DNA of 64,000 nucleotides from Streptomyces sp. NBC_00442 (GCF_036014195.1 NZ_CP107918.1:372001-436000); one strand, 5' to 3'. Shown: positions 51,750-59,020, counted from the stretch's first letter. The notes: generated by a model from the letters alone, not told the origin. Program-made: numbers and translations.

Positions 51750-52166
51750 ATGACGTCGCACCAGACCACCCAGACGATGAAGCCCGCCACCGCGGCGAAG
51801 AAGCTGGGTGTGTACCTCGAGGCCACTCCCGCCGAGTTCCAGGAGGGTGTGGTCTCGCGCACCGAGCTGAACGCGCTGCAGACCGACCCGCCCCAGTGGC
51901 TGCTGGACCTGCGACGCACCGGCCCGCACCCCCGCCCGGTGGTCGCGGCCAAGCTCGGCGTCTCCATCGCGGGTCTCGCGCGCGGCGGGGTCACCGAGGC
52001 GCTCACCACGGAGCAGATCGACGCCCTGAAGCAGGACGACCCCGAGTGGCTGCGGAAGGAGCGCGCCACTCAGGCCGAGGTCCGCAAGGAGACGGTCCGC
52101 ATCAAAGAGAAGCAGAAGGAGAAGAGCGCGCAGCAGGCCGCGGAGCCCCGCGACTCCCGCTCCTGA
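51750..52166 (+). CDS. DUF5997 family protein, tandem duplicated module
   Basis: The 138-residue protein belongs to the actinobacterial DUF5997 family. It contains two similar modules: residues about 14-56 (AAKKLGVYLEATP with NALQTDPPQWLLDLR) and about 63-107 (VVAAKLGVSIAGL with DALKQDDPEWLRKER). Each starts with a KLGV segment that looks like the first helix of a helix-turn-helix and ends in a P-x-W-L. A charged Lys/Glu/Gln tail follows. This suggests a pseudo-dimeric DNA-binding protein. Its divergent neighbour is a LysR effector domain that lacks its own DNA-binding part. Function has not been shown, to my knowledge. Confidence 0.8.
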   Translation: MTSHQTTQTMKPATAAKKLGVYLEATPAEFQEGVVSRTELNALQTDPPQWLLDLRRTGPHPRPVVAAKLGVSIAGLARGGVTEALTTEQIDALKQDDPEWLRKERATQAEVRKETVRIKEKQKEKSAQQAAEPRDSRS

Positions 52167-52208
52167 CCCGCCCGGCGTCCTGGCGCCGCCCGCACCGCAC
52201 CTGTACAG

Positions 52209-52251
52209 GAGTGCCGCCGATCAGCTGCCCCGCAGCCGGTCGGCGGCACTC
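52209..52251 (+). terminator. Hairpin terminator after the DUF5997 gene
   Basis: GAGTGCCGCCGA at 52209-52220 pairs over 12 bp with 52240-52251; the 19-base loop can fold further. It lies 42 bases past the stop. Confidence 0.7.
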
Positions 52252-52328
52252 TGCGTTCGGGCACCGGAACCCGCTCACTGTTGGTCAAGTCATGGGCCGT
52301 ACAAGGGTCGTTGGGGCATGATGCCGTC

Positions 52329-52838
52329 ATGGCCGAGATCAGCGAAACACTGTGGAACGCGGGCGTCACGGCGTCCGACTACGGCACGGAGAGGGCGGCC
52401 TACAACGCGGCCGTCTTCGAGCAGTACAAGCTGTGCGTCGAGTTGGCCGACCGGGTCAGCGCCCGGCGCAACTTGGCCAACACCTTCTTCGTGACGCTTC
52501 ACAGCGCTCTGCTCGCCTTCCTGGGTGTCTGGCTGTCCCAGCCGCACCACGCCCGCCCCGCCGTGGTGCTGGCCGGCGGGCTGCTCGTACTGCTCGCCCT
52601 GTGCGCGGCGTGGTGGTTCACCCTGCGCTCCTACCAGCAGCTCAACAACGGCAAGTTCCAGGTGATCGCGGCGCTTGAGGAGCGGCTTCCGGCCCGCGCC
52701 TTCAAAGCCGCCGAGTGGCAGGCCCTCCAGGAGGGCCGCAACTGGAACGTCTATCTGCCGCTCACCCACGTCGAGCGCTGGATCCCCGCCATCTTCGCGA
52801 CCGCCTACACACTGGGGTGCGTCGTCCTCGCGGTGTGA
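52329..52838 (+). CDS. RipA-like small membrane protein
   Basis: The 169-residue protein starts at the ATG at 52329; an in-frame codon at 52281 lacks support. Three hydrophobic helices (about 52-70, 78-98 and 151-169) and an N-terminal block YNAAVFEQYKLCVELADRVS followed by ARRNLANTFF resemble the RipA family of octameric membrane proteins. That family is related in outline to SLATT-type two-helix pore modules. The next gene, 35 bases on, encodes a SLOG-like Rossmann protein, a pairing described for predicted nucleotide-signalling effector systems. Confidence 0.7.
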   Translation: MAEISETLWNAGVTASDYGTERAAYNAAVFEQYKLCVELADRVSARRNLANTFFVTLHSALLAFLGVWLSQPHHARPAVVLAGGLLVLLALCAAWWFTLRSYQQLNNGKFQVIAALEERLPARAFKAAEWQALQEGRNWNVYLPLTHVERWIPAIFATAYTLGCVVLAV

Positions 52839-52873
52839 CGATCCACCGGGCGCACCCGAAAGGAAGGTGTCGC

Positions 52874-53422
52874 GTGACCACGATCGCCGTTACCGGCCAC
52901 ATGGACCTGACGACGGACAGTGCCGGCCCGGTGCGTGCCGCGCTGCGCAAGCTCCTGGAGGAGTACACCCCCGGCCTGGTGGGCCGTTCCTGCCTGGCTC
53001 CCGGGGCCGACACCCTCTTCGCCGAGGAGGTTCTGGCCCTCGGCGGCAGGCTGCACGCGATCGTTCCGTCCGGCGACCACCGCGAGGCGGAGCTGGAAGG
53101 GGCCGATCTGGCACGGTTCGACGCGCTGTGCGCCGCGGCCGACGGGGTGGCCGTGATGCCGTACGACCACGCGGGACGCGATGCCTACGAGGCGGCGAAC
53201 CGGCGGCTGCTCGTGGGAGCGGACCGCCTGGTGGCCGTCTGGGACGGCGGTGCGCCGTCGGGGCGCGGCGGCGGAACCGCCGACACGGTGGCCGAGGCGC
53301 GGGCGGCCGGGGTGCCGGTCGACGTGGTGTGGCCGCCCGGGTCCCTCAGATCCGGCGGATCCGCCGGATCCGGTACCGACTCCCACTCCGGTATCGACGC
53401 CGACGCCGACACCTCGGCGTGA
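52874..53422 (+). CDS. SLOG-like Rossmann nucleotide-binding protein
   Basis: The 182-residue protein starts with GTG after AGGAAGG. It has a compact Rossmann core: TTIAVTGHMDL at the start, SCLAPGADTLFAEEVLALGG (a PGAD glycine motif), a repeated LxAIVP strand, and VAVWDGGAPSGRGGGTADTV with AGVPVDVVWPPG at the end. This is the pattern of DprA/LOG-related SLOG domains that bind nucleotides or their derivatives. The C-terminal 25 residues are Gly/Ser/Asp-rich. It follows the RipA-like membrane gene and probably works with it. Confidence 0.75.
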   Translation: MTTIAVTGHMDLTTDSAGPVRAALRKLLEEYTPGLVGRSCLAPGADTLFAEEVLALGGRLHAIVPSGDHREAELEGADLARFDALCAAADGVAVMPYDHAGRDAYEAANRRLLVGADRLVAVWDGGAPSGRGGGTADTVAEARAAGVPVDVVWPPGSLRSGGSAGSGTDSHSGIDADADTSA

Positions 53423-53431
53423 GCCGATTCG

Positions 53432-53461
53432 TTCAGTCCAAACTGGACAGTTTCAACTGAA
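53432..53461. promoter_or_regulatory. Long palindrome, probable MarR operator
   Basis: Two nested inverted repeats share one centre: TTCAGT...ACTGAA (53432-53437 and 53456-53461) and AAACTG-GA-CAGTTT (53440-53453), with only two mismatched positions per arm between them. It ends 17 bases before the MarR start. Confidence 0.75.
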
Positions 53462-53478
53462 GACTTTACGGTGGCGGT

Positions 53479-53928
53479 GTGACCGACACCCCCGAAGGCA
53501 TCTCCGCGTCCGCCGTCCGCGCCGCACGCGACCTCCGGGTGGTGTTCAGCCGGCTGCGGCGACGGCTCCGGGAGGTCGCGGACATCCAGGACCTCACTCC
53601 CTCGCAGGTCTCCGCGCTGACCCTCGTCGACAAGGGCGGGGCGGCATCCGCCAGCGCCCTCGCGGCCACCGAAGGGGTACGCCCCCAGTCGATGGCCGCG
53701 ACCCTCGCCGCGCTCGACCAACAGGGACTGATCCAGCGCAGCCCGGACCCCGAGGACGGCCGCCGCCAGCTGGTCACCCTGACCGAAGCGGGTCGCGAGC
53801 GCGCCGAAGGCAATCGTCAGGCGCGGGCCGAGTGGCTCACGCAGGCGTTCCAGGAGCGCTACACGGAGGAGGAGCGCGGCACCATCGCCGAGGCGATGGC
53901 CCTGCTGGAGAGGCTCGTGCAACCGTGA
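53479..53928 (+). CDS. MarR-family transcriptional regulator
   Basis: The 149-residue protein starts with GTG at 53479. The winged helix reads LTPSQVSALTLVDKGG, then SALAATEGVRPQSMAATLAALDQQG and DPEDGRRQLVTLTEAGRERA, the MarR signature. A near-perfect 30-bp palindrome just upstream is the likely autoregulatory operator. The isochorismatase-like gene follows after 57 bases in the same direction and is its likely target. Confidence 0.92.
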   Translation: MTDTPEGISASAVRAARDLRVVFSRLRRRLREVADIQDLTPSQVSALTLVDKGGAASASALAATEGVRPQSMAATLAALDQQGLIQRSPDPEDGRRQLVTLTEAGRERAEGNRQARAEWLTQAFQERYTEEERGTIAEAMALLERLVQP

Positions 53929-53985
53929 TCCGCACCCCGGCCGGCACTCAGGACCAGTAGGCACGTAGGCAAGAAAGGCACCACC

Positions 53986-54573
53986 ATGGCTCTCACCACC
54001 CTCGATCCGCGTACCGCCCTCGTCGTCATCGACCTTCAGCACGGGATCGTCGCCTCACCCGGCCAGCCGTACACCACCACCGACGTCGTGGCCCGCTCGG
54101 CCGAACTCGCCGATTCCTTCCGCTCGCACGGGCTTCCCGTCGTCCTGGTCCGCGTCTCGTTCGCCGCCGACGGCTCCGACGCGGCCCCTGGCCGTACGGA
54201 GACGAGCCGCGGGCGGGGCACGCCGCCCGAGGGCTGGGACGTCATCGTCGACGAACTGGCCGGGCACCCCGAGGACATCACCGTCACCAAGCGCAACTGG
54301 GGCGCCTTCTACGGCACCGACCTCGACCTCCAGCTCCGCCGCCGCGGCATCACACAGATCGTGCTCACCGGCGTCGCCACCAGCATCGGTGTGGAGTCGA
54401 CCGCCCGCGCCGCCCACGAGCACGGTTACCACGTGACCCTGGCCACCGACGCCATGACCGACCTCGACGCGGACGCCCACCGCAACAGCGTCGAGCGGAT
54501 CTTTCCCCGCCTCGGCGAGACCGGCACGGCGGCGGAGATCGGCGAGCTGCTGGCGAAGACCCACTCGGCCTGA
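53986..54573 (+). CDS. Isochorismatase-family hydrolase lacking the nucleophilic Cys
   Basis: The 195-residue protein starts with ATG 53986. D16 (VVIDLQHG) and K102 (TVTKRNWGAF) of the usual Asp-Lys-Cys triad are present, but the nucleophile position reads G135 (TGVATSIGVESTARAA) where amidases of the family have Cys. True isochorismatases such as PhzD also have Gly there and hydrolyse a vinyl ether. So it may act on an isochorismate-like ether rather than an amide. It lies behind the MarR regulator. A hairpin lies just after it. Confidence 0.88.
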   Translation: MALTTLDPRTALVVIDLQHGIVASPGQPYTTTDVVARSAELADSFRSHGLPVVLVRVSFAADGSDAAPGRTETSRGRGTPPEGWDVIVDELAGHPEDITVTKRNWGAFYGTDLDLQLRRRGITQIVLTGVATSIGVESTARAAHEHGYHVTLATDAMTDLDADAHRNSVERIFPRLGETGTAAEIGELLAKTHSA

Positions 54574-54600
54574 TCAGCCGGCACCCTCGTACGAGAGGGA

Positions 54601-54627
54601 CAACTCACCTGACTCATGCGTGAGTTG
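54601..54627. terminator. Hairpin between convergent hydrolase and flavin reductase-like genes
   Basis: CAACTCAC at 54601-54608 pairs with GTGAGTTG at 54620-54627 over 8 bp, with an 11-base loop; a smaller CCCTC/GAGGG repeat precedes it. Confidence 0.5.
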
Positions 54628-54708
54628 AGGGGCGGGCCCTCACCACCGGCCCCCGAGCGACACCGCCCGGGGGTCGCGGTACGAGCGAGACGGCCCCGCG
54701 TACGAGGT

Positions 54709-55200
54709 TCAGGCCTCCTGCACCGGGTGCCCGGCGTCGATGCCCTCGCTGTCGCTCAGCCGGAACAACGCGCCTTTGCCCGACGGCGGTACGGGGGTCT
54801 CCGCATCCAAGGGGCTGAGCAGGAAGCCGACATGGTCGCCGCCTTCCGTACGGCCTTCCACCCGGCCCACGAACCAGGCGGGAACCCCGTCCAGCACAGC
54901 CGTGCCGGCCGGGCCCTCGTGCCAGGCGACGCCGGCGAACTTGTCGACCTCGTCGCCCGTCCGGCCGCCGAAGCGCTCCGCCAGGTCGTACTGCGCCCGG
55001 CCCAGCTGGTGCACCGCGAGGACTTCGGCCGAACATGCCACGCGGTACGTCCTGTTGGCGGTGGACAACCACACCATGAACCGCACCGGCACCATCGAGC
55101 ACTGCGAAGCGAACCCCACCAGACACCCGGCACGCTCCTGACCCGCCACGGCCGTCACGACGTACATCGGGTAGTCGAGGCGGTCGAGGAACTCCTCCAT
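54709..55200 (-). CDS. Flavin reductase-like (FMN-binding split barrel) protein
   Basis: The 163-residue protein starts at the ATG at 55200 (AGGTGA five bases upstream); a GTG nine bases earlier is possible. It has the flavin-reductase/split-barrel pattern: MYVVTAVAGQERAGCLVGFASQCSM near the start, FMVWLSTANRTYRVACSAEV in the middle and a C-terminal strand set. It should bind FMN and reduce it or use it. A GTTT-N14-GGCTAC promoter on this strand matches that of the gene at 58862. Confidence 0.8.
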   Translation of the reverse strand: MEEFLDRLDYPMYVVTAVAGQERAGCLVGFASQCSMVPVRFMVWLSTANRTYRVACSAEVLAVHQLGRAQYDLAERFGGRTGDEVDKFAGVAWHEGPAGTAVLDGVPAWFVGRVEGRTEGGDHVGFLLSPLDAETPVPPSGKGALFRLSDSEGIDAGHPVQEA

Positions 55201-55284
55201 GGCACTCACCTGCTGCAACCCCTCACCTCGTGGTCCGCACACTCTGTCCGGGACTGCGCGGGGGTGCTACCCGGCACGCACCGG

Positions 55285-55308
55285 GTAGCCCGAACGGCTG
55301 AAAGAAAC
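55285..55308 (-). promoter_or_regulatory. Sigma-B-like promoter of the flavin reductase-like gene
   Basis: On the leftward strand GTTT (55308-55305), 14 bases, then GGCTAC (55290-55285), about 85 bases before the start codon. Streptomyces sigma-B promoters follow GNNT-N14-16-GGGTAY. The -10 lies in a 9-bp inverted repeat (55266-55274 with 55281-55289). The 12-base stretch around it recurs at 58921. Confidence 0.5.
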
Positions 55309-55452
55309 GACGTAGCGGCCCCCTCGGAGTGTGGGGCCGGAGGCCGGGGGCACCCGGGGCCTTGGCGGTCCGACGGGCACCGCACCATCAGTACCGACCG
55401 TGTCCGTCGTCCGCATCCCGCCACAACCGTCCATCCGAAGGGAATCTCCGCC

Positions 55453-55800
55453 ATGGAGAACATCTGGGTCTATCCGGAGGCCGCCGCCTACCAGCCCGGT
55501 ACCGACCTGACCGGGTTCAAGGTCGAGGCGACCGACGGAAGCATCGGGAAGGTCGACAAGTACTCGGAGGAGGTCAGCTCCTCGTACATCGTCGTCGACA
55601 CAGGCCCCTGGATCTTCGGCAAGCACGTCCTGCTGCCGGCCGGTGTCCTCACGCGCATCGACGCGGCCGAGAAGAAGATCTACGTGGCCTGCACCAAGGA
55701 ACAGATCAAGGATTCCCCCGAGTTCGACAAGGAGAAGCACCTCGGGGACGCCGCGTACCACGAGCAGGTCGGCGGATACTACGGGCGCCCGCACATGTGA
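55453..55800 (+). CDS. PRC-barrel domain protein
   Basis: The 115-residue protein starts at the ATG at 55453 after AAGGGAA. It is a single PRC-barrel-like domain: GTDLTGFKVEATDGSIGKVD with SSSYIVVDTGPWIFGKHVLL and a C-terminal VACTKEQIKDSPEFDKEKHL. Such stand-alone barrels are common stress-inducible proteins in actinobacteria, with no defined biochemical role. It is divergent from the flavin reductase-like gene and followed by a hairpin. Confidence 0.85.
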   Translation: MENIWVYPEAAAYQPGTDLTGFKVEATDGSIGKVDKYSEEVSSSYIVVDTGPWIFGKHVLLPAGVLTRIDAAEKKIYVACTKEQIKDSPEFDKEKHLGDAAYHEQVGGYYGRPHM

Positions 55801-55814
55801 CGTCCCCCCACACG

Positions 55815-55847
55815 CGATGCCCGGCCGTCCCGAGCGGCCGGGCATCG
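55815..55847. terminator. Bidirectional hairpin between PRC-barrel and cation-efflux genes
   Basis: A 13-bp inverted repeat (core GATGCCCGGCCG, 55815-55827 with 55835-55847) directly adjoins the stop codon of the leftward gene at 55848 and serves the rightward PRC gene too. Confidence 0.85.
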
Positions 55848-56819
55848 TCATGTCTGCACATGCGGTTCCGTGTGGAGCGAGTCCATAGGTGTCGAGCCCG
55901 TGTGGTGGGGCTCGTCCGGCGGGGCGTCCGTGATGTCGAGGAACACGTGGTCCGCCTCGGGCCACTCCTTCGCCACGCTCGCCTTGATGCGCTCGGAGAC
56001 CAGCTCGACCTCCTCGCTGTCGAGTCCGGGCCGCAGATCGATCCGGGCGGCGACCAGCGTCGAGTCGAGGCCGAGCCGCATCGTGAGCAGGTCGGCGACA
56101 TTGTCGATCTCGGGCTGTTCGTCGAGCAGCGCCCGGATGCTCCGCCGCAGCTCGGGGTCGACGGCTTCGCCGATCAGCTGGTCGCGGGCCTCCTTGCCCA
56201 GGCGGTACGCCACATAGACGAGGAGCAGTCCGATGGCGAGCGACGCGGAGGCCTCCCAGACGACCTGCCCGGTGACCATGTGCAGGGCCATGCCGGCCCC
56301 GGCGAGCAGCACGCCGAGCACCGCGGTGCCGTCCTCGGCGATGACGGTCCGCAGGGCCGGGTCGCTTCCGATGCCGCCGGCCTGACCGCGCACCTGATAC
56401 AGGGCGCGCAGCAGGGAGCCGCCCTCGGCGGCGAGCGCGACGCCGAGGACGGACAGCCCCACGATGTAGCCGCCGGTGGACTCCTGTTCGTGCGAGCCCA
56501 GGGCCTCGATGCCCTGGAGGAAGGAGAAGCAGCCGCCCATGACGAAGATGCCGACGGCGGCGAGCAGCGACCAGAAGTAGCGCTCCTTGCCGTAGCCGAA
56601 CGGGTGCCGCTGATCGGCGGGGCGCCGACTGCGCCGCAGCGCGGCGAGCAGGAACACCTCGTTCATGCTGTCGGCCACCGAGTGCGCCGCCTCCGAGAGC
56701 AGGGCGGGGGAACCGGCCAGCACCCCGGCACCTGCCTTCGCGGCGGCGATGAGGAGATTGGCCCCCAGCGCCACCAGGACGGTCAACCGGGTCTTGCGGT
56801 CCTTCTTGTTCACGGTCAC
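55848..56819 (-). CDS. Cation diffusion facilitator family transporter
   Basis: The 323-residue protein starts with GTG at 56819 after GGGAAA. It has the cation diffusion facilitator plan: six helices, the second with LLSEAAHSVADSMNEVFLL (HxxxD metal site), the loop RRPADQRHPFGYGKERYFWS, the fifth with IAEDGTAVLG, and a C-terminal cytoplasmic ferredoxin-like domain with DVELR-like strands (LVAARIDLRPGLDSEEVELV). It exports a divalent metal such as zinc or manganese in exchange for protons. The metal is not clear from the residues seen. Confidence 0.9.
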   Translation of the reverse strand: MTVNKKDRKTRLTVLVALGANLLIAAAKAGAGVLAGSPALLSEAAHSVADSMNEVFLLAALRRSRRPADQRHPFGYGKERYFWSLLAAVGIFVMGGCFSFLQGIEALGSHEQESTGGYIVGLSVLGVALAAEGGSLLRALYQVRGQAGGIGSDPALRTVIAEDGTAVLGVLLAGAGMALHMVTGQVVWEASASLAIGLLLVYVAYRLGKEARDQLIGEAVDPELRRSIRALLDEQPEIDNVADLLTMRLGLDSTLVAARIDLRPGLDSEEVELVSERIKASVAKEWPEADHVFLDITDAPPDEPHHTGSTPMDSLHTEPHVQT

Positions 56820-56866
56820 TTTCCCTGCCTCCGCGGCCCGGTGTCCGGCTCCTGGTCAGTCAACAA

Positions 56867-56898
56867 TCCCTGGGGGCGGCACGATCCGCCCCCAGGGA
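56867..56898 (-). terminator. Hairpin after the SRPBCC gene
   Basis: TCCCTGGGGGCGG at 56867-56879 pairs perfectly over 13 bp with 56886-56898 around a six-base loop, just past the stop at 56915 and before the cation-efflux gene. Confidence 0.85.
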
Positions 56899-56914
56899 GG
56901 TCACACGTCGCGGC

Positions 56915-58162
56915 TCACCGGCGGGTGCCGCCGCGGCCGCCCGCGTAGGCGCGGCGCTTGCGGGCGGACGACGCCTCCTCGGGGTCCTCCTCCTCGTCCA
57001 CGTCGGCCTCGTCCTCGACCGCGTCCTCGTCCTCGTACTCCCCCTCGACGGGCTCCTCGTCCTCGGCGAGCTCCTCGCCTTCGACAGGCTCCTCGTCCTC
57101 GGCGGGCTCCTGGTCCTCTTCCTCGTATTCGCCCTCGTAGGCGCCGTCGGGGTCGTCCTCGTCGTACTCCTGGACGGGCTCGCCCTCGGCCTCCTCCTCT
57201 TCGGGCTCGGCCTCCTCGTCCTCCTCCAGCTCGTCGTCCGCTTCGTTCACGGGCTCGTCCGCGTCCTCTTCGCCCTGCTCGGGGTCGTCCTCGTCCCGGC
57301 CCTCCTCGGCCTCGGACTCCTGCGACTCCCGCTCCTCTTCCTCCTCGGCGACCGCGTCCTCGTGGCTGACCACGACCTCGCCGTCCCTGATCTCGCCGCG
57401 CCAGCCGCCGTCGGCCTCGCCGAGCATGGCGATGTGGCGGGCGAAGTTCTTGAGGTCGAGACGGGCGCGACGGCCCTGGGCGCGCCAGATGTTGCCGGTC
57501 TTCTCGAAGAGCCCCTTGGGGTAGTACTCCAGGACGAGGAGCACCCGGGTCAGGTTCTTGCCCAGCGGGTGGAAGGTGACGACGCCCTTGACGGTGCCCT
57601 TGGCGCCTTCGGAGGTCCAGGCGATGCGCGCGTCCGGGATCTGTTCGGTGGTGTGCGCCTTCCAACTGCGGCTGGACCAGAAGACCTTGACCTTCCAGTC
57701 CGACGTCGTGTCGTCGGCCTGGGTCGCGCTCTTGACGCCCTTGGCGAAGGTGGAGAACGACGGGAACTGGGTCCACTGGTCGTAGGCGTCACGCACCGGG
57801 ACACCCACGTCCACGGACTCCATGATCACGGTCGGCTTGCGCCCCGCGCCGCCCTTCTTCCGCCCGCCGATCCCCTTGAACATGTCCTTGGCGCTCTCCT
57901 TGAGGTGAGAGGCGCCCATCTCCACCGCCGCGCGGACGGGCCCCTTGCCCTCGGCGACCTTGCGGCCGCCTTCGAGGGCCAGCTTGGCGAAGCCCGGACT
58001 GCGGCCTTCGGCTATGTCGTTCAGCTTGCCCGTGCTCTCGCCCAGCTTGTGTCCCACGCCCACGAGGAGCCGCTCGCCCTGAGCGAGCAGATAGGACTGG
58101 AGCTCCGACTTGAGGCGGTCGGCCGCTGGATTGTTGACCAGGGGGTTCTTGGACTCAGCCAC
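56915..58162 (-). CDS. SRPBCC-domain protein with very acidic C-terminal tail (GvpZ-like)
   Basis: The 415-residue protein starts at GTG 58162, five bases after GGTGA; a GTG at 58171 is an alternative. Residues 1-105 are mostly helical with a basic loop (GGRKKGGAGRK). Residues about 111-245 form an SRPBCC/START-like hot-dog fold (VIMESVDVGVPVRDAYDQWT, LLVLEYYPKGLFE). From about 268 to 400 the chain is almost all Glu and Asp with short repeats (EEPVEGE), then ends basic (ARKRRAYAGGRGG). It resembles the SRPBCC protein found in actinomycete gas vesicle clusters, but no gvpA or other gvp gene is here. The partner gene upstream overlaps by eight bases. Confidence 0.75.
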   Translation of the reverse strand: MAESKNPLVNNPAADRLKSELQSYLLAQGERLLVGVGHKLGESTGKLNDIAEGRSPGFAKLALEGGRKVAEGKGPVRAAVEMGASHLKESAKDMFKGIGGRKKGGAGRKPTVIMESVDVGVPVRDAYDQWTQFPSFSTFAKGVKSATQADDTTSDWKVKVFWSSRSWKAHTTEQIPDARIAWTSEGAKGTVKGVVTFHPLGKNLTRVLLVLEYYPKGLFEKTGNIWRAQGRRARLDLKNFARHIAMLGEADGGWRGEIRDGEVVVSHEDAVAEEEEERESQESEAEEGRDEDDPEQGEEDADEPVNEADDELEEDEEAEPEEEEAEGEPVQEYDEDDPDGAYEGEYEEEDQEPAEDEEPVEGEELAEDEEPVEGEYEDEDAVEDEADVDEEEDPEEASSARKRRAYAGGRGGTRR

Positions 58163-58862
58163 GGTCGTCACCGCCCTTGCCCGCGCGGCCGCTCGTGGTC
58201 TTCTTGGCCGGTGCGCGCTTCGCCGTGCGCTGCACGGTCTTCGCGGTCTTCTTGGCCGAAGACGACTTGGACGAGGCCGACTTGGCGGCCGCGCCGCCCG
58301 CCGAGCGGGACTTGGACGCGGTCCTGTCGCCGCCACTGGACGACCTGGAAGCCGACCGTCCCGAAGACGATCCCCCGGACGACGAGCGGCCGGAAGACGG
58401 CCGGGAGGAGGACGACCGGGAGGAGGAACGCGAAGACGACTTGGCGGGAGCGTCGTCCTCACCGTCGGACTGCTCGTCCAGTCCGCCGTCCTCTTCGCCC
58501 TCTTCGTCCTCTTCGTCCTTCGAACCGGCCACGCCGGAGATCACGCCGGACATGCGGTCCTGCACACCGAGCGTGCGGTCGTGCAGCCGGTCGGCCAGCC
58601 CTTCGATCTGCCGGTTGAGGATCGCGCCGGTCGCGGCCTTGCCGACGCCGCGCAGATCGTCCCTCAGCTGGTCACCGATCTCCTTGAACTGCGGGTTCTG
58701 TGACAGCTGCGCCGCCGCGAAGTCCGCGATCGCCCGTGGGCTCAGGTTCAGGCGCTTGCCCATCACCAGGGTGCCGATGCCGAAGGCCAGCTTCGCCTTC
58801 TTCGTACGTCCGAGCAGATAGCCCGCGCCCACCGCGAGCCCCAATCCCATGCGATTGTTCAT
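58155..58862 (-). CDS. Low-complexity membrane-associated protein paired with the SRPBCC gene
   Basis: The 235-residue protein starts at ATG 58862. A short hydrophobic N-terminus (GLGLAVGAGYLLG) is followed by helices to about 118, an acidic run (KDEEDEEGEEDGGLDEQSDG), then a Ser/Arg-rich and finally Lys/Ala-rich tail (SSSAKKTAKTVQRTAKRAPA), opposite in charge to the tail of its partner. Actinomycete gas vesicle clusters carry a similar protein beside the SRPBCC one. The pair may form an electrostatic complex. A sigma-B-like promoter lies about 65 bases upstream. Confidence 0.7.
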   Translation of the reverse strand: MNNRMGLGLAVGAGYLLGRTKKAKLAFGIGTLVMGKRLNLSPRAIADFAAAQLSQNPQFKEIGDQLRDDLRGVGKAATGAILNRQIEGLADRLHDRTLGVQDRMSGVISGVAGSKDEEDEEGEEDGGLDEQSDGEDDAPAKSSSRSSSRSSSSRPSSGRSSSGGSSSGRSASRSSSGGDRTASKSRSAGGAAAKSASSKSSSAKKTAKTVQRTAKRAPAKKTTSGRAGKGGDDRG

Positions 58863-58926
58863 GTCAGGCCTGTCCTCTTCTCATCAGTCTCGCGAGGGGT
58901 GGTCCAGAAAGGACTCATCACACCGG

Positions 58927-58951
58927 GTAGCCAACAAGGCCAGAGCCAAAC
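58927..58951 (-). promoter_or_regulatory. Sigma-B-like promoter of the SRPBCC operon
   Basis: On the leftward strand GTTT (58951-58948), 15 bases, then GGCTAC (58932-58927). The 12 bases CACCGGGTAGCC at 58921-58932 on the plus strand are identical to 55279-55290. Together the two sites suggest a shared stress sigma factor. Confidence 0.5.
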
Positions 58952-59020
58952 CCCGTGACCCACGAGCAAGGAGGAACAAGGCCTTCCGGTCATCGTGACG
59001 GAACGCGTCGACGCGGCCGC

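Noticed and set aside
56950..57370. Rightward Ser-rich frames in the acidic-tail region
   Set aside because: They are antisense readings of the GAG/GAC-rich acidic tail codons and have no independent support.
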